DNA from: BPGX01 sp037447455
Lineage (GTDB): Bacteria; Bacteroidota; Bacteroidia; B-17B0; Aurantibacillaceae
Reading direction: 5' to 3'
DNA: 58,746 bases
Assembly (NCBI GenBank): GCA_037447455.1
Contig: JBBIGQ010000016.1
Location: forward strand, 1-58,746
Under the pieces are notes generated by a model. It saw only the letters and a program-made list of their open reading frames with translations, had not been told where the DNA came from and searched no databases. The position numbers and the translations under genes were made by a program. Below, one piece after another: positions 41,286-50,984 of the stretch (the stretch's first letter is position 1; every line of letters begins with the position of its first letter).

Positions 41286-44200
41286 TTATTTATTAACGAT
41301 TAATTTTCCGGATTTTACAATACCATCCGTTTTAATTTGAATGATGTAAATGCCAGAAATTAAATTTTGAGTGTTTACTTCTAATTCTATCGCATTGTTA
41401 GAATTGTGAACGTAAGTAGTTTGAGAAGTAATGACTTTTCCTGTGATGTCCATGATTGTCAGGTTAATTGGATGTTGGCCAGCAGGAAGGGAAAGTTGAA
41501 TTTTCGTGAAATCTTGAGCAGGATTAGGATAGATAAACAGTTCCTCTTCTTTAGCAAAGTTATGTTCAATTTCACTTACAGATACGATGTAAGGGGTAGC
41601 GAATTTTGAAGTTGCCCAAGCACCTCTTCCATGCGTTGCTGCATAAATATAACCAGAATTATAGCAGAGCCAATAAGGTAAGGTTTGTTGTTTCAGTTGA
41701 TATACAGGAACTTGTGGCAATTGTCCGTTATTATCCTGGCTCCAAACAGGAGACGACTGTGTAATATCCATAGTTGAAAATACACCTTTTTCAGTACCTA
41801 CTAAAACCTTATTATTGTCTTGTTGCAAGAATAATGAAGCATAAACCGGAATGTTGGGCAGGCTACCAGTTTTATCAATAAAGTTAGTAGCATCTGTTTC
41901 ATTCCTGTCAAGAAGACGAGCATCGCCGTTGCTTACAAAAATTCTACCCCCTGTTGTATTATAGCCACCTAATATAACCAACACTGTTTGATTATTGTCA
42001 CTAACAGAAATGCTGGTAATTGGGAAATTAAATTTTGCAATAGCGGTAGTACGAATAGTATTATTGTATTTGAATTTGGTTCTATCTGCAACAACGCTTG
42101 AGCCACTTATTTTCTTAAATGCAGAATCAATATCCGAAGTAAACACGCCACTGTAATCTCTGAAATCATCATCATAGAGAGCACTCAAGTGAGAAATTCG
42201 GTATAAGTAATACGAATTAGTGGCCGCATCATAAGTTGAAAAGTACAACTCGGTACCAGAAGGTGCCCATTGTAAGTTGGTTACATCGCCTTTCACGGCT
42301 ACCACTGTAGATGAAGGAACGCCGCCCGGCCCATCAATTCTTGAGTTAGACCCAGCTATTTTTATCCAGGATGGAGAAATATCTCCATTGAGGCCTCTTT
42401 TAGTCAGCATTACACCTCTTTTCACGCCAACAGCTAAACGCGCTGAACGTGTAGTAGGGATTTTTACAATGTTAGAAGTAAAGGGCGTGTTTGTATAAGA
42501 TAATGGCGCTGTGAGTTGAATACTGTCAATGTGTGTATACCCTGAAATGCCAAGGTCCCCATTTTCTGCATACAACCAATCTCCTGCATTGTATCTTAAT
42601 CCAATATTAATCATTACTATGGTATCATTTGAACCGTTGGCTGGTGTGTGATCGAGAGTAATGCGAATGGAGTCCAAAAGATTAGGTAGTAAGAAAATCT
42701 GATGATTCGCAGTATTGCTATTGTCAAAGCCAGAACCTACAATAGAATAAGAGGTAATGTTGGTACCTGTATAAGATGGGAAAACAGAATAAATGTAAGA
42801 AGGACTTGTAAGTACATTTTGATAGGTAGAGCCAGTTTTTACAACAATCACATCATAATAAGCATTTTTTTGAGGGCGGGTGTAATTAAAAACAAATTTC
42901 TTTTTAGTATTACCAGCAGATGCCTTTACAAATAATGTATCTATCTTATTCCATAAAATGGCAGAATCCGCCGGTGGATTCGCTTGTCCCCAATTTTCCC
43001 ACAATGCAATTGGTGTATTCAAACCAGCAAAACTTGGAAAAGACGGTTTCGTGCCAGATGCCGCAACAGCAGAGGTATACAAAACATCTGTAAATCCTGC
43101 AAATGGATTAGAAGCGATGTTGGTATTTCTTTGAATAGACCCGAAATTATAGGAGACAAAAGCTGTTTTATTATTAATTTTAGAAAATTCTATGCCATAA
43201 GAATTTTGAGTGTTGTAGGTTTGAGCATTCATTGCCACATTGGTATTGCTGCTGCCTTTAATGTAGAGAGGTCCTGCATTAAAATCTGCACCCAATACAC
43301 CGCCCACCGGAATAACAGTATTTGTACCAATGTTTACAGGAAAATTGGTCATACTGGTTTTGTTCAGTAAAGCGGTATTATATCCCTTATTAGCAGACAA
43401 AAAATTAAACATATTGTTAGTAGAATTCCAGATTCCTTTGTAAAGTCCGCCATTCGTTGCTACAAAAAATTCATTCGAATTATTGATGTTAAAAGAGATA
43501 TTGTGAATAAAGGGATGTAAATAAAGTTGAGCTAAAGCATCTACAAACACTTCAATCCCTAATTGTGTCCATGTCCCATTACCAAAAGCAGAAGAAGGAT
43601 TTTGTTTCCATTGATACAACACATAACCGCCTACAAAAATTTGTGTAGGATCTGTTGGATGTACTTTTATTGTATTAGAATATCCTCCGTGATAGCTGTA
43701 TCTTACATTTCCGCTCTCATCCACTCCATACGTCTGCTTAAAAGGATCAAACTGTCCGTAACTTCCTAAGGTAATTTCCTTCCAGGTATTCCCTTTGTCA
43801 TTAGAGCCATAAACAGCATTTAAGTCTTGATCAACAGGAGAATAGATATTAGTTGTGGAAGCCGTACCCGTTTTTGAAACTAATAGGTACACATAATTTG
43901 GATTAGAAGGTGCAATGGCAATTTCTATACGCCCTAATTTATTGACATTTGGATTGACCGTATTCGTAGGGGTAATGTCTGTAAATGAACCGGGCGCTCC
44001 GTTCGTGCTTTTATATACTTTATTATTTGTTGTTTTGTAATCACCAGAAACATAATATACATAACCATCTATACCCACTTTTACATCTTGTGCAGGTGAG
44101 TTTGATTCTTGTGTAAATGTGCCTCCTCCATCCGTAGAAATAAAAAATCCCTTTGTAGAAGCCACATATAAAATTTGTGCATTCGTAGGATGTGTAGCGA

Positions 44201-44627
44201 TTTCATCAATGTCTCCAAAAAGCGATGAGTCCTGAACAACTGTAAAAGTAGTGCCGGTAGGAGAAAATTTATACAAACCGGTACCTTTAAACGCATTGGA
44301 TTTATATTGATAAAGGTTTCTGTAAAAATAATTTTCCCCTGTACCTACATAGATATTTCCATCTGCTGCTTGCGCTATACATGAAACATTAAATACACCG
44401 GATTGATCGTTTACAGGTGCCCAACTGGCGCCACCATTAGTAGATTTAAACACTCCGCCACCTACACTGCCTGCAAAAATGGTTTTACTTGTTGCGTCTG
44501 TTTTATCATAAAGCACACTTCTTGTTCGCCCACCGGCATTATCAGGACCTACTTCTTGCCAATTTAAACCTAACTGTGCATAGCTAAATGAAGTTATTGT
44601 CAAAAGAAATGCAATACTTTTTTTCAT
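41286..44627 (-). CDS. Secreted beta-propeller protein with T9SS type A sorting domain
   Basis: 1113 aa. Signal peptide KKSIAFLLTITSFSYAQ. The body holds repeated Asp-box or sortilin-like propeller motifs, e.g. VFKSTNGGASWAPV, FFISTDGGGTFTQE, VYKSTNGAPGSFTD, VYGSNDKGNTWKE and a late VFSTMDITQSSPVWSQDN, so a ten-bladed VPS10/sialidase-type propeller is plausible. The last 80 residues (LFIYPNPAQDFTKIQLS, IMDITGKVI, SGIYIIQI, GKLIVNK) form the type A sorting domain that delivers it to the surface, often with cleavage and sugar-lipid attachment. No catalytic residues were recognised. It has its own promoter and terminator. Confidence 0.88.
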   Translation of the reverse strand: MKKSIAFLLTITSFSYAQLGLNWQEVGPDNAGGRTRSVLYDKTDATSKTIFAGSVGGGVFKSTNGGASWAPVNDQSGVFNVSCIAQAADGNIYVGTGENYFYRNLYQYKSNAFKGTGLYKFSPTGTTFTVVQDSSLFGDIDEIATHPTNAQILYVASTKGFFISTDGGGTFTQESNSPAQDVKVGIDGYVYYVSGDYKTTNNKVYKSTNGAPGSFTDITPTNTVNPNVNKLGRIEIAIAPSNPNYVYLLVSKTGTASTTNIYSPVDQDLNAVYGSNDKGNTWKEITLGSYGQFDPFKQTYGVDESGNVRYSYHGGYSNTIKVHPTDPTQIFVGGYVLYQWKQNPSSAFGNGTWTQLGIEVFVDALAQLYLHPFIHNISFNINNSNEFFVATNGGLYKGIWNSTNNMFNFLSANKGYNTALLNKTSMTNFPVNIGTNTVIPVGGVLGADFNAGPLYIKGSSNTNVAMNAQTYNTQNSYGIEFSKINNKTAFVSYNFGSIQRNTNIASNPFAGFTDVLYTSAVAASGTKPSFPSFAGLNTPIALWENWGQANPPADSAILWNKIDTLFVKASAGNTKKKFVFNYTRPQKNAYYDVIVVKTGSTYQNVLTSPSYIYSVFPSYTGTNITSYSIVGSGFDNSNTANHQIFLLPNLLDSIRITLDHTPANGSNDTIVMINIGLRYNAGDWLYAENGDLGISGYTHIDSIQLTAPLSYTNTPFTSNIVKIPTTRSARLAVGVKRGVMLTKRGLNGDISPSWIKIAGSNSRIDGPGGVPSSTVVAVKGDVTNLQWAPSGTELYFSTYDAATNSYYLYRISHLSALYDDDFRDYSGVFTSDIDSAFKKISGSSVVADRTKFKYNNTIRTTAIAKFNFPITSISVSDNNQTVLVILGGYNTTGGRIFVSNGDARLLDRNETDATNFIDKTGSLPNIPVYASLFLQQDNNKVLVGTEKGVFSTMDITQSSPVWSQDNNGQLPQVPVYQLKQQTLPYWLCYNSGYIYAATHGRGAWATSKFATPYIVSVSEIEHNFAKEEELFIYPNPAQDFTKIQLSLPAGQHPINLTIMDITGKVITSQTTYVHNSNNAIELEVNTQNLISGIYIIQIKTDGIVKSGKLIVNK

Positions 44628-44655
44628 AACAAAAATTTTAAAAAATCTTTCCGCC

Positions 44656-44663
44656 CAAATATA
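44656..44663 (-). promoter_or_regulatory. Candidate -7 element TATATTTG of the propeller gene
   Basis: Exact TAnnTTTG match on the minus strand, 28 bp before the ATG at 44627. Confidence 0.55.
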
Positions 44664-44740
44664 AGGAGAATTTTTATTTTCTAAAAAATTAAAATTCAGA
44701 CCATATTTTTTAATTGATTACACTGTTTGTTTAAAGCCCT

Positions 44741-45307
44741 TTAAAAAGTTAAAACAAGGACAAGCTCACTATGACGTGAACCGAAGTACGGAGAAAAGTG
44801 AAGTGAAAGATTATCGCTTATGTCAAATTCTCTTAAATGCGCATCTACATTAGCGTCCAGGATGTTCAACACATACACCAGAGCAAGCCCACCGATGGAA
44901 AGATCCCGCCATTTTTTACTTTGATTTTTTAGTAAAGTTAATTGCTGGGCAGATAATCCATCTTTGTTTATTCCACCGTTGATTACAGTTATTAATTCTG
45001 TTTTATAGTAATGGTACTGTTCATTTTGCTTGAAAATGTTGAACATTAACCAACTTCCTACCCCATATATTATGGGCACTTTCCAGATTTTTTTGTTGTA
45101 AATTTGTCCCAGGCCCGGAAGTACTGCGCTCATCACGCTTGCCTTTTTAGGCCTTGACCAGCTTGAAAACCAATTTTTTTTATCCGATGGATTGGAAAAA
45201 AAAGAGGTGTTTTGAGCTAAGGTAAAGTTTACCATCAACAAGCCGAAACAAAAAGAAACAAGTCCACTGAAAATTTTATTCATATAGGAAGTTCTTTTAG
45301 GTAACAT
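44741..45307 (-). CDS. DUF5683 domain protein
   Basis: 188 aa. A signal peptide (preferred start may be Met9 at 45283) is followed by KKASVMSAVLPGLGQIYNKK, the core of DUF5683, and two hydrophobic segments. The family is confined to Bacteroidota and often lies near cell-division or partition genes; its role is unknown. The ATG overlaps or abuts the BrkB gene stop region (gap of one base), so the two are co-expressed. Confidence 0.8.
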   Translation of the reverse strand: MLPKRTSYMNKIFSGLVSFCFGLLMVNFTLAQNTSFFSNPSDKKNWFSSWSRPKKASVMSAVLPGLGQIYNKKIWKVPIIYGVGSWLMFNIFKQNEQYHYYKTELITVINGGINKDGLSAQQLTLLKNQSKKWRDLSIGGLALVYVLNILDANVDAHLREFDISDNLSLHFSPYFGSRHSELVLVLTF

Positions 45308-45308
45308 A

Positions 45309-46613
45309 CTAGAAAATGTTCTTTATCATTGTTTTCCCAAAATTGTTTCTAATAATTTTATCAACCTGATGAATGATTTCAGTAGATGTTTTATATTCTT
45401 TTGTTTCATCCATTGGTAAAGTATTGGTGCCTTTTGCATCCAGTGCCTGAAGTAAAGCAGATACGGTTATCTGGTAGTCCGGCTTCAATGGGATGTACAG
45501 AGGGTCGTTATCTTCCTGTTTGACCTCTATTATAAATTCTGTTTCAATTAAATCCTGAATGATGTTTTGTGTAAGCCGGTTCGGCAAGTCAAGTTGACTT
45601 GAAAGTTCAACGATTGTGATGCCTTTGTTGTGTTGAATAAAGCGATTGAGTACTTTGTTTAAAATCATTATGCTAAATATTTTTCTTAAACGGTTGCTTA
45701 AGTTATTGATTTCAGTTTCCAATTCAAACCTATCAACGTGTTGGTGAGCATACACTATTTCAGCACCTAAAAGCACAACAAACCAACTATATTGAATAAA
45801 CAATAAAAACAGTGGTACTGCTGCAAAACTCCCATAAATAGCATTGTAACGTGATACACCTACCTGAAAGTTAATGTAAATCCATTGTAATAATTCAAAC
45901 AAAATGGCTGCCCAAAAAGCCCCAAAAAAAGCGGATTTGGCAGACACAAAGACATTCGTTAGCGTTTTATATAAAAAGAAAAAAATAAGCACCAATAAAC
46001 CTAATGATACAATCTTAATCCCTATCACAGCGGCACTTGAAAAAAACAAAGATGAAATTTTAGTTTGCAATAATATAGTGGCACTACTGGACAACACTAA
46101 AAATATAGGTGCAAATATCATAATGGCAATATAGTCCGCAATTTTTCGAAACCAATTTCTGATTTGAGGTGCTTCCCAAGTCTGATTAAACACATTTTCA
46201 ATGTTATTTAAAAGAGACAGAACACTATACAACAGCAGCAAAACACCTGCACCGGCAATGAGACCACCTTTGGCGGCCTGTAGCATCTTATTAGCGTATT
46301 CAAAAACATTCGTTAAAACAAATGCGTACTGTGGATTGTTATTTAATATATCGTTTTCTAATTCTTTTTCCAGCCCAAAACCTTTTGCTATAGCAAATGC
46401 CAGTGCCACTAATGGGACTATTGAAAAAAAGGTGTAATACGTTAAGGCGGTGGCCTTCATTAACCCTTTATCCGTTATAAATTTTCTACCGGCTAAGGTA
46501 ATTATTCTTATAGTTCTTACTATCTTTGCCACTACAGGCCTTTCTTTTTCTAATCGGACATTCCACAATCCGCGGGTCAAAACTTGCCAGATGTATTTGA
46601 TGATGTTAATCAT
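45309..46613 (-). CDS. YihY/virulence factor BrkB family membrane protein
   Basis: 434 aa inner-membrane protein with about six helices. ALTYYTFFSIVPLVALAFAI, YNAIYGSFAAVPLFLLFIQ and SWFVVLLGAEIVYA are family signatures. A C-terminal winged-helix-like domain (ITIVELSSQLDLPNRLTQNI) of the kind seen in longer family members follows. It was once called ribonuclease BN but has no known catalytic site. It stands 9 bp after the carboxypeptidase gene in a cell-envelope run. Confidence 0.85.
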   Translation of the reverse strand: MINIIKYIWQVLTRGLWNVRLEKERPVVAKIVRTIRIITLAGRKFITDKGLMKATALTYYTFFSIVPLVALAFAIAKGFGLEKELENDILNNNPQYAFVLTNVFEYANKMLQAAKGGLIAGAGVLLLLYSVLSLLNNIENVFNQTWEAPQIRNWFRKIADYIAIMIFAPIFLVLSSSATILLQTKISSLFFSSAAVIGIKIVSLGLLVLIFFFLYKTLTNVFVSAKSAFFGAFWAAILFELLQWIYINFQVGVSRYNAIYGSFAAVPLFLLFIQYSWFVVLLGAEIVYAHQHVDRFELETEINNLSNRLRKIFSIMILNKVLNRFIQHNKGITIVELSSQLDLPNRLTQNIIQDLIETEFIIEVKQEDNDPLYIPLKPDYQITVSALLQALDAKGTNTLPMDETKEYKTSTEIIHQVDKIIRNNFGKTMIKNIF

Positions 46614-46622
46614 ATAAGGTCA

Positions 46623-48026
46623 TTAAAAATTTTCGTACAAAGTTTCAAAAAATATCTTACTTGTTTGCTTTATTTTTTCTGTAGGAAGCGTAAAGTTATT
46701 AAAAAACAGGCAGAACGATAAAATTTTTCCGGATTTGGTTTTTAAATAGCCGGCATACGTTCGTACCCCTTGAATGTATCCTGTTTTGCACTTTAAATTG
46801 CCTTTAAGTGGTGCGGTATCTGTGTATCGTTTCATCGTTCCGCTTTCACCGGCTACAGGTAGTGATTTTAAAAAATACGATTGATGCGCTGTGTGATAAA
46901 TCTTTAAAAGCAGTTGATTTAAAGCATCGGCTGAGAGCAAATTTAGTCGGGACAACCCACAACCATCGTCTATATTAACTTCATTCACATTGGTGCCAGA
47001 GTGCTTCAAATAGGTTTTAATAACTTCTTTTCCTTTTTCAGAATTGCCCTTTCCTAATGCCGTTAAAATAGATTCTGCAAAAAGATTAATACTATGCATA
47101 TTGGTGAGTTGTATTATTTCAGACAAAGGAGGGGACTGAATCGTGCCTAATAAGCGGGCAGAAGAATAGTTGATGGTATCCGTGTTTGAAATAATGGTAT
47201 TGAATACAGATAATTTATTTTTAGAAAATTCTGAAAGTAATTCTTGAGCAAACATTCGAACAGGATCTGGTAAAGCCCCTTCAATAGAGTATGTTTTTTG
47301 AAAAGGGGGGATACTGCCTTTTAACCGCTTGGTATAAGAAACCGGATCGCCATAAATGTAGGCATTATCTCCGCCTGTTTTTGCTGTCAGCATATTGTCA
47401 GTAATTTCTATCAATGGGGCAGAGTTATATTGTGGTGTTATTTTAATAAGCTGGACCGGAGCATTTTCGTTTTCAGATTTCAAATAAATATGGTATTGAT
47501 TATCGTAGATATTAAAAGAATACGGGATAGCCGCATAATAATTATTAATATCTTCCCAAGCCCAATTATCATTTACAGTTGTTTGAGAATACGAATTATC
47601 TAAAATTACCTTGCCTTGAATTATTTTAATATCTTTATTGTTCAATAGCATTGTAAAGGCATTTAGTTTAGGATAATTAAAAAACCGGGATTCTAACGTA
47701 GGATCACCGTATCCTTTAATAATAATATCCCCATAAAGAGTATTATTTTTTATTTCACCACGCGCATATACTTCTGTTTTAAAGTGAAAATCAGCACCTA
47801 ATTTTTCTAAACCTATAATGGTCGTTAAAAGTTTGAAAGTACTGGCAGGCACAAGTGAAATGTGGCTATTGTGTTCAAAAACACTCTGCCTGGAAACCAC
47901 CTCTTTAACAGAAATACTTACCACCGCATTTTGCCATTCCTGTGATTGAAAAATTTGTGTTAAGTACGGTTGTGCAACATAATAATTCAACCAACAACTC
48001 GTTAAAATTGTTAAAAATGCTTTCAT
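46623..48026 (-). CDS. dacB: D-alanyl-D-alanine carboxypeptidase/endopeptidase, PBP4 type
   Basis: 467 aa class C penicillin-binding protein with a signal peptide, acting in the periplasm on peptidoglycan cross-links. The active-site motifs are in order: SxxK in PASTFKLL near residue 62, SxN in HSINLFAES, and KTG in KCKTGYIQG. The family insert between SxxK and SxN is present (DIIIKGYGDPTLES). Length is normal. Co-directional with BrkB and DUF5683 genes, probably one operon. Confidence 0.93.
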   Translation of the reverse strand: MKAFLTILTSCWLNYYVAQPYLTQIFQSQEWQNAVVSISVKEVVSRQSVFEHNSHISLVPASTFKLLTTIIGLEKLGADFHFKTEVYARGEIKNNTLYGDIIIKGYGDPTLESRFFNYPKLNAFTMLLNNKDIKIIQGKVILDNSYSQTTVNDNWAWEDINNYYAAIPYSFNIYDNQYHIYLKSENENAPVQLIKITPQYNSAPLIEITDNMLTAKTGGDNAYIYGDPVSYTKRLKGSIPPFQKTYSIEGALPDPVRMFAQELLSEFSKNKLSVFNTIISNTDTINYSSARLLGTIQSPPLSEIIQLTNMHSINLFAESILTALGKGNSEKGKEVIKTYLKHSGTNVNEVNIDDGCGLSRLNLLSADALNQLLLKIYHTAHQSYFLKSLPVAGESGTMKRYTDTAPLKGNLKCKTGYIQGVRTYAGYLKTKSGKILSFCLFFNNFTLPTEKIKQTSKIFFETLYENF

Positions 48027-48112
48027 ATTTTGAAAAAAGCAAATCTCGTTAAAATTTTTGTATATTTATGCAAACTTTTTAACTTATTTACGACTATTTT
48101 TAATTTAATTTT

Positions 48113-48538
48113 ATGTCTAAAAAGAAAAATAAAAAATCTACAAAGCCCACGGCAAAACCTAAAAGCAAAGATAAAATTCAGGAAAAGAAAAAGGTAAAAA
48201 AAACAACAAAAAAAACATCCTCTAAGTCCATTCCTGACAAAAAGAAAAAAAACAATTCTGCAAAAAGCACGTCTCCCAAAAAGAAAAATATCGCCCCATC
48301 TACAAAGAAAAAAAAGGACTCTGTTTCTAAAAAAAATAAACCAGCCAAGCCATCACAAAAAAAACCGGCTCCAGTAAAAAAAGATTCTTCAAAACATACA
48401 ACACTAATACCCCCTCCTGCTAAATCCAATTACCTTGTTAAATTAAAAATTGATGCCAAGACCATCATTTTTGTAAAAGATGAAAAATCACTCAAAAAGT
48501 GGAAATCCCAATATCCCAATGCGGAAGAGGTGCTATGA
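48113..48538 (+). CDS. Lysine-rich protein with a conserved C-terminal segment
   Basis: 141 aa. Residues 1-105 are low complexity, mostly Lys, Ser, Thr and Pro (SKKKNKKSTKPTAKPKSK), like the histone H1-type tails of Bacteroidota. The last 35 residues (YLVKLKIDAKTIIFVKDEKS and WKSQYPNAEEVL) are ordinary folded sequence. A DNA- or RNA-binding role is possible but not shown. TATATTTA at 48061-48068 is a near -7 box. The 124 bp before frr show nothing. Confidence 0.7.
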   Translation: MSKKKNKKSTKPTAKPKSKDKIQEKKKVKKTTKKTSSKSIPDKKKKNNSAKSTSPKKKNIAPSTKKKKDSVSKKNKPAKPSQKKPAPVKKDSSKHTTLIPPPAKSNYLVKLKIDAKTIIFVKDEKSLKKWKSQYPNAEEVL

Positions 48539-48677
48539 AAGTAAGTAAAGCAACATATTTTAATACTTGCAATGTGTCTGGCTATTTACTTTTTATAATG
48601 CGTTTGAGGACGCCTTATAATGATTCAACTTTTAAAGTTTAATAGTACATTTTTTCAGATATTTGCCAATCAAAAAA

Positions 48678-49241
48678 ATGACTATGGACGATAAAAAATT
48701 ATTAGACACGGCCAGATCTCAAATGGAAAAAGCCATTCATCACTTAGAAGTTGAATTATCTAAAATTCGTGCCGGAAAAGCTAATCCCGCGATGTTAGAC
48801 AATGTGTTGGTAGATTATTACGGCGCCAAAGTGCCTATTTCCCAAACGGCTAGTATCAATACATTAGATGCCCGCACTTTAGTGATACAACCGTGGGAAA
48901 AAAGTATGTTAAGCCCTATTGAAAAAGCCATACAACTTGCCAACTTAGGATTTAATCCTCAAAATGATGGCTCTGTTATTCGTATTTCAGTACCTCCTCT
49001 CACCGAAGAAAGAAGAAAAGAATTGGTGAAACTTTCTAAACAAGTGGCAGAAGAAGCCAAAATAGGTGTACGCAACGCCCGAAAAGAAGCAATGGAATCT
49101 ATTAAAAAAATGCAGAAGGAAGGGCTTCCGGAAGATGAAGCAAAAGCCCTCGAACAAAAGGTTCAAAAACTGACAGATGAATACATTATCAAATGTGACA
49201 AACATCTTGAGCTAAAAGAAAAAGAAATTATGACGGTCTAA
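48678..49241 (+). CDS. frr: Ribosome recycling factor
   Basis: 187 aa from ATG at 48678 (48684 is an alternative; the longer TTG start at 48663 overlaps the promoter-like GATATTTG). With EF-G it splits the ribosome after termination. KIRAGKANPAMLDNVLVDYYG, LVIQPWEKS and SVPPLTEERRKELVKLSKQ are standard. In many bacteria frr follows pyrH; here pyrH is absent. Confidence 0.96.
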   Translation: MTMDDKKLLDTARSQMEKAIHHLEVELSKIRAGKANPAMLDNVLVDYYGAKVPISQTASINTLDARTLVIQPWEKSMLSPIEKAIQLANLGFNPQNDGSVIRISVPPLTEERRKELVKLSKQVAEEAKIGVRNARKEAMESIKKMQKEGLPEDEAKALEQKVQKLTDEYIIKCDKHLELKEKEIMTV

Positions 49242-49249
49242 ATATTCCT

Positions 49250-49588
49250 ATGAACTTTCTAAAAAAACTCATTCTCAACAGTATTTTTGTTTTTGTGTTG
49301 TCGTATTTCTTAAAAGGCATACACATAGATGGCTTTTTGAATGCCCTGCTTTTTACGATAGCATTAGCATTTTTAAATAGTATTGTTAAGCCCATACTTA
49401 TATTGCTTTCACTACCCATCACCGTTCTTACACTTGGACTATTTCTCATTGTCATTAATACAGGATTAGTTTATCTGGCGGCTTATCTGGTTGGTGGGAT
49501 ACAGATTGAAAAATTTATTTATGGACTTGTTTTTTCTTTGGTAATTAGTATTATTACATCGCTTACCGACTGGGCAGTGGGAGATTAG
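49250..49588 (+). CDS. Phage holin family membrane protein (superfamily IV)
   Basis: 112 aa with four hydrophobic helices. LLFTIALAFLNSIVKPILILL and LTLGLFLIVINTGLVYLAAY are typical of the DUF360/holin-4 family that is widespread as a chromosomal gene, so the holin name is no sign of a prophage. Starts 8 bp after frr. Function unknown. Confidence 0.82.
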   Translation: MNFLKKLILNSIFVFVLSYFLKGIHIDGFLNALLFTIALAFLNSIVKPILILLSLPITVLTLGLFLIVINTGLVYLAAYLVGGIQIEKFIYGLVFSLVISIITSLTDWAVGD

Positions 49589-49589
49589 T

Positions 49590-50644
49590 ATGATGAAACA
49601 ATATCAGCATGTTGAATACTATAATGCAATTGATACATATAGGTTTTTATCAGCTTTAGGAGTTTGTATAAGTCATTGGTATCATTATATCCCGGTTATT
49701 AATCAAGCAAAGTTAGGTTTTGTTGGAGTGGGTTTCTTATTTCAATCCAGTTATTCAAACTTAAAGAAAAAATAAAACAATCTCATATTAGCACTACGGA
49801 TGCCTTAAAAAATTTTTACATAAAAAGATTTTTTAGAATTGTCCCTTCCTACTATTTAATTACTATTCTTGCTACAATTTTTAATGACAATGAAATACGT
49901 GAGGCATTTATTTCTAATATCAGTTTTACTTCTAACTATTATTTTATCTCAACTCAAAAATGGAGTGCAATTTTTTCTCATTTTTGGTCACTTTCAGTTG
50001 AAATGCACTTTTACTTCCTCTGGTCAATACTTTTTCTGTTTATAAGAGTAAAATATTTAAACTACATTTCAGTATTATTTATTTTAATATCAGTACTATA
50101 CAGGTATTATACTTTTACAACTTCATTTGATTATTTTGATGTTTATATTAACAGTGTTTCCTGTATAGATTTATTTATGTTTGGTTTTTTATTTACTTAT
50201 TTTTATTACTATCAAAAAAAATGGATGATTAACCTCTTAAATAATAAAACATTTAAGGTTCTTGTTTTATCAGGACTTGTTCTGGCTTTTATCAGTATCA
50301 CCTTAATTAAAGAAAGTCCTATTTACACGTGGGTGTTTTTTAGAAGTATTTGGGGCATACTTGGTATATTATTAATTGGCATTTCTTTATCAGAACCGAA
50401 AAGATTTGACAAGCTTATCCTTGAAAATAAAGTAATTATTTTTTTAGGAAAACTTTCATATTCAATTTACTTGGTTCATAATTTTGTGCCAGGAATTTTA
50501 TTGGAATTAAAAAAATACAACATCCCACTTTACTTAGAATTTTTATTATACTTTTCTTTTACAACTTTCGTAAGTTATTTAATATATAAGTTGATTGAAA
50601 CGCCTTTCAGGAATTATGGTATTCAATTAACAACCAGAATTTAA
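49590..50644 (+). pseudogene. Acyltransferase family 3 gene disrupted by a deletion/frameshift
   Basis: The first 46 codons encode the start of an OafA/WecH-type membrane O-acyltransferase, with RFLSALGVCISHWYH containing the catalytic His. After KLGFVGVG the frame changes and hits a stop at 49773. From 49733 another frame continues with FLISIQLFKLKEK, FYIKRFFRIVPSYYLI and WSLSVEMHFYFLWS to a stop at 50644. The family residues FFxVLSG that should join GVG to FLIS are missing, so about 20 bp were lost with a frameshift. A short product could only be made by restarting internally (ATG at 50003). Confidence 0.8.
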
Positions 50645-50952
50645 ACGCATCCCTACATACCTTTCTGGAACAGTCAAATTGTGAATGCAATGTTCTAATT
50701 TTTCTTGAATAGCCAATGGATACAGCGCTTGGGCAACTTTAAAATTCAGTTTTTCAAAAAAATCAGAAATGATAGTAACTACATAAATTGGTTTTTCATT
50801 ATTACTTCTAAATAATTGTATTAACTTTTTCCGATGCCTTGTTTTCTGAATGCTTCAAGTACTCCCACACTACATACTTCTGCACAATCATCATATTCTC
50901 GTATTCTTCCAAACCACATTCCTTCATTATTTGAATTAATTATAATTAAAAA
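50627..50952 (-). pseudogene. GNAT acetyltransferase remnant with a frameshift
   Basis: On the minus strand, FGRIREYDDCAEVCSVGV, then LEAFRKQGIGK, the acetyl-CoA loop of GNAT enzymes, is followed by a stop. One extra A in the run at 50825-50829 would restore KKLIQLFRSNNEKPIYVVTI and ISDFFEKLNFKVAQ, to a stop at 50627. No start codon or N-terminal half is present upstream. It overlaps the 3' end of the acyltransferase relic. Confidence 0.7.
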
Positions 50953-50984
50953 TTACCAAACAACAATTATCCAAACGCATCCCT
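50643..50984. repeat. 12-bp direct repeats AAACGCATCCCT flanking the GNAT remnant
   Basis: The same 12 bases occur at 50643-50654, inside the last codons of the GNAT remnant, and at 50973-50984, just beyond its open stretch. They may mark an old deletion or duplication. No terminal inverted repeats were seen. Confidence 0.5.

Noticed and set aside
48178..48429. Minus-strand frame rich in Phe and Leu
   Set aside because: It is the complement of the Lys-rich codons (AAA/AAG read as TTT/CTT), not a membrane protein.
49250..49588. Holin-family gene as a sign of a prophage
   Set aside because: The family is common as a chromosomal membrane protein and no other phage gene is nearby.
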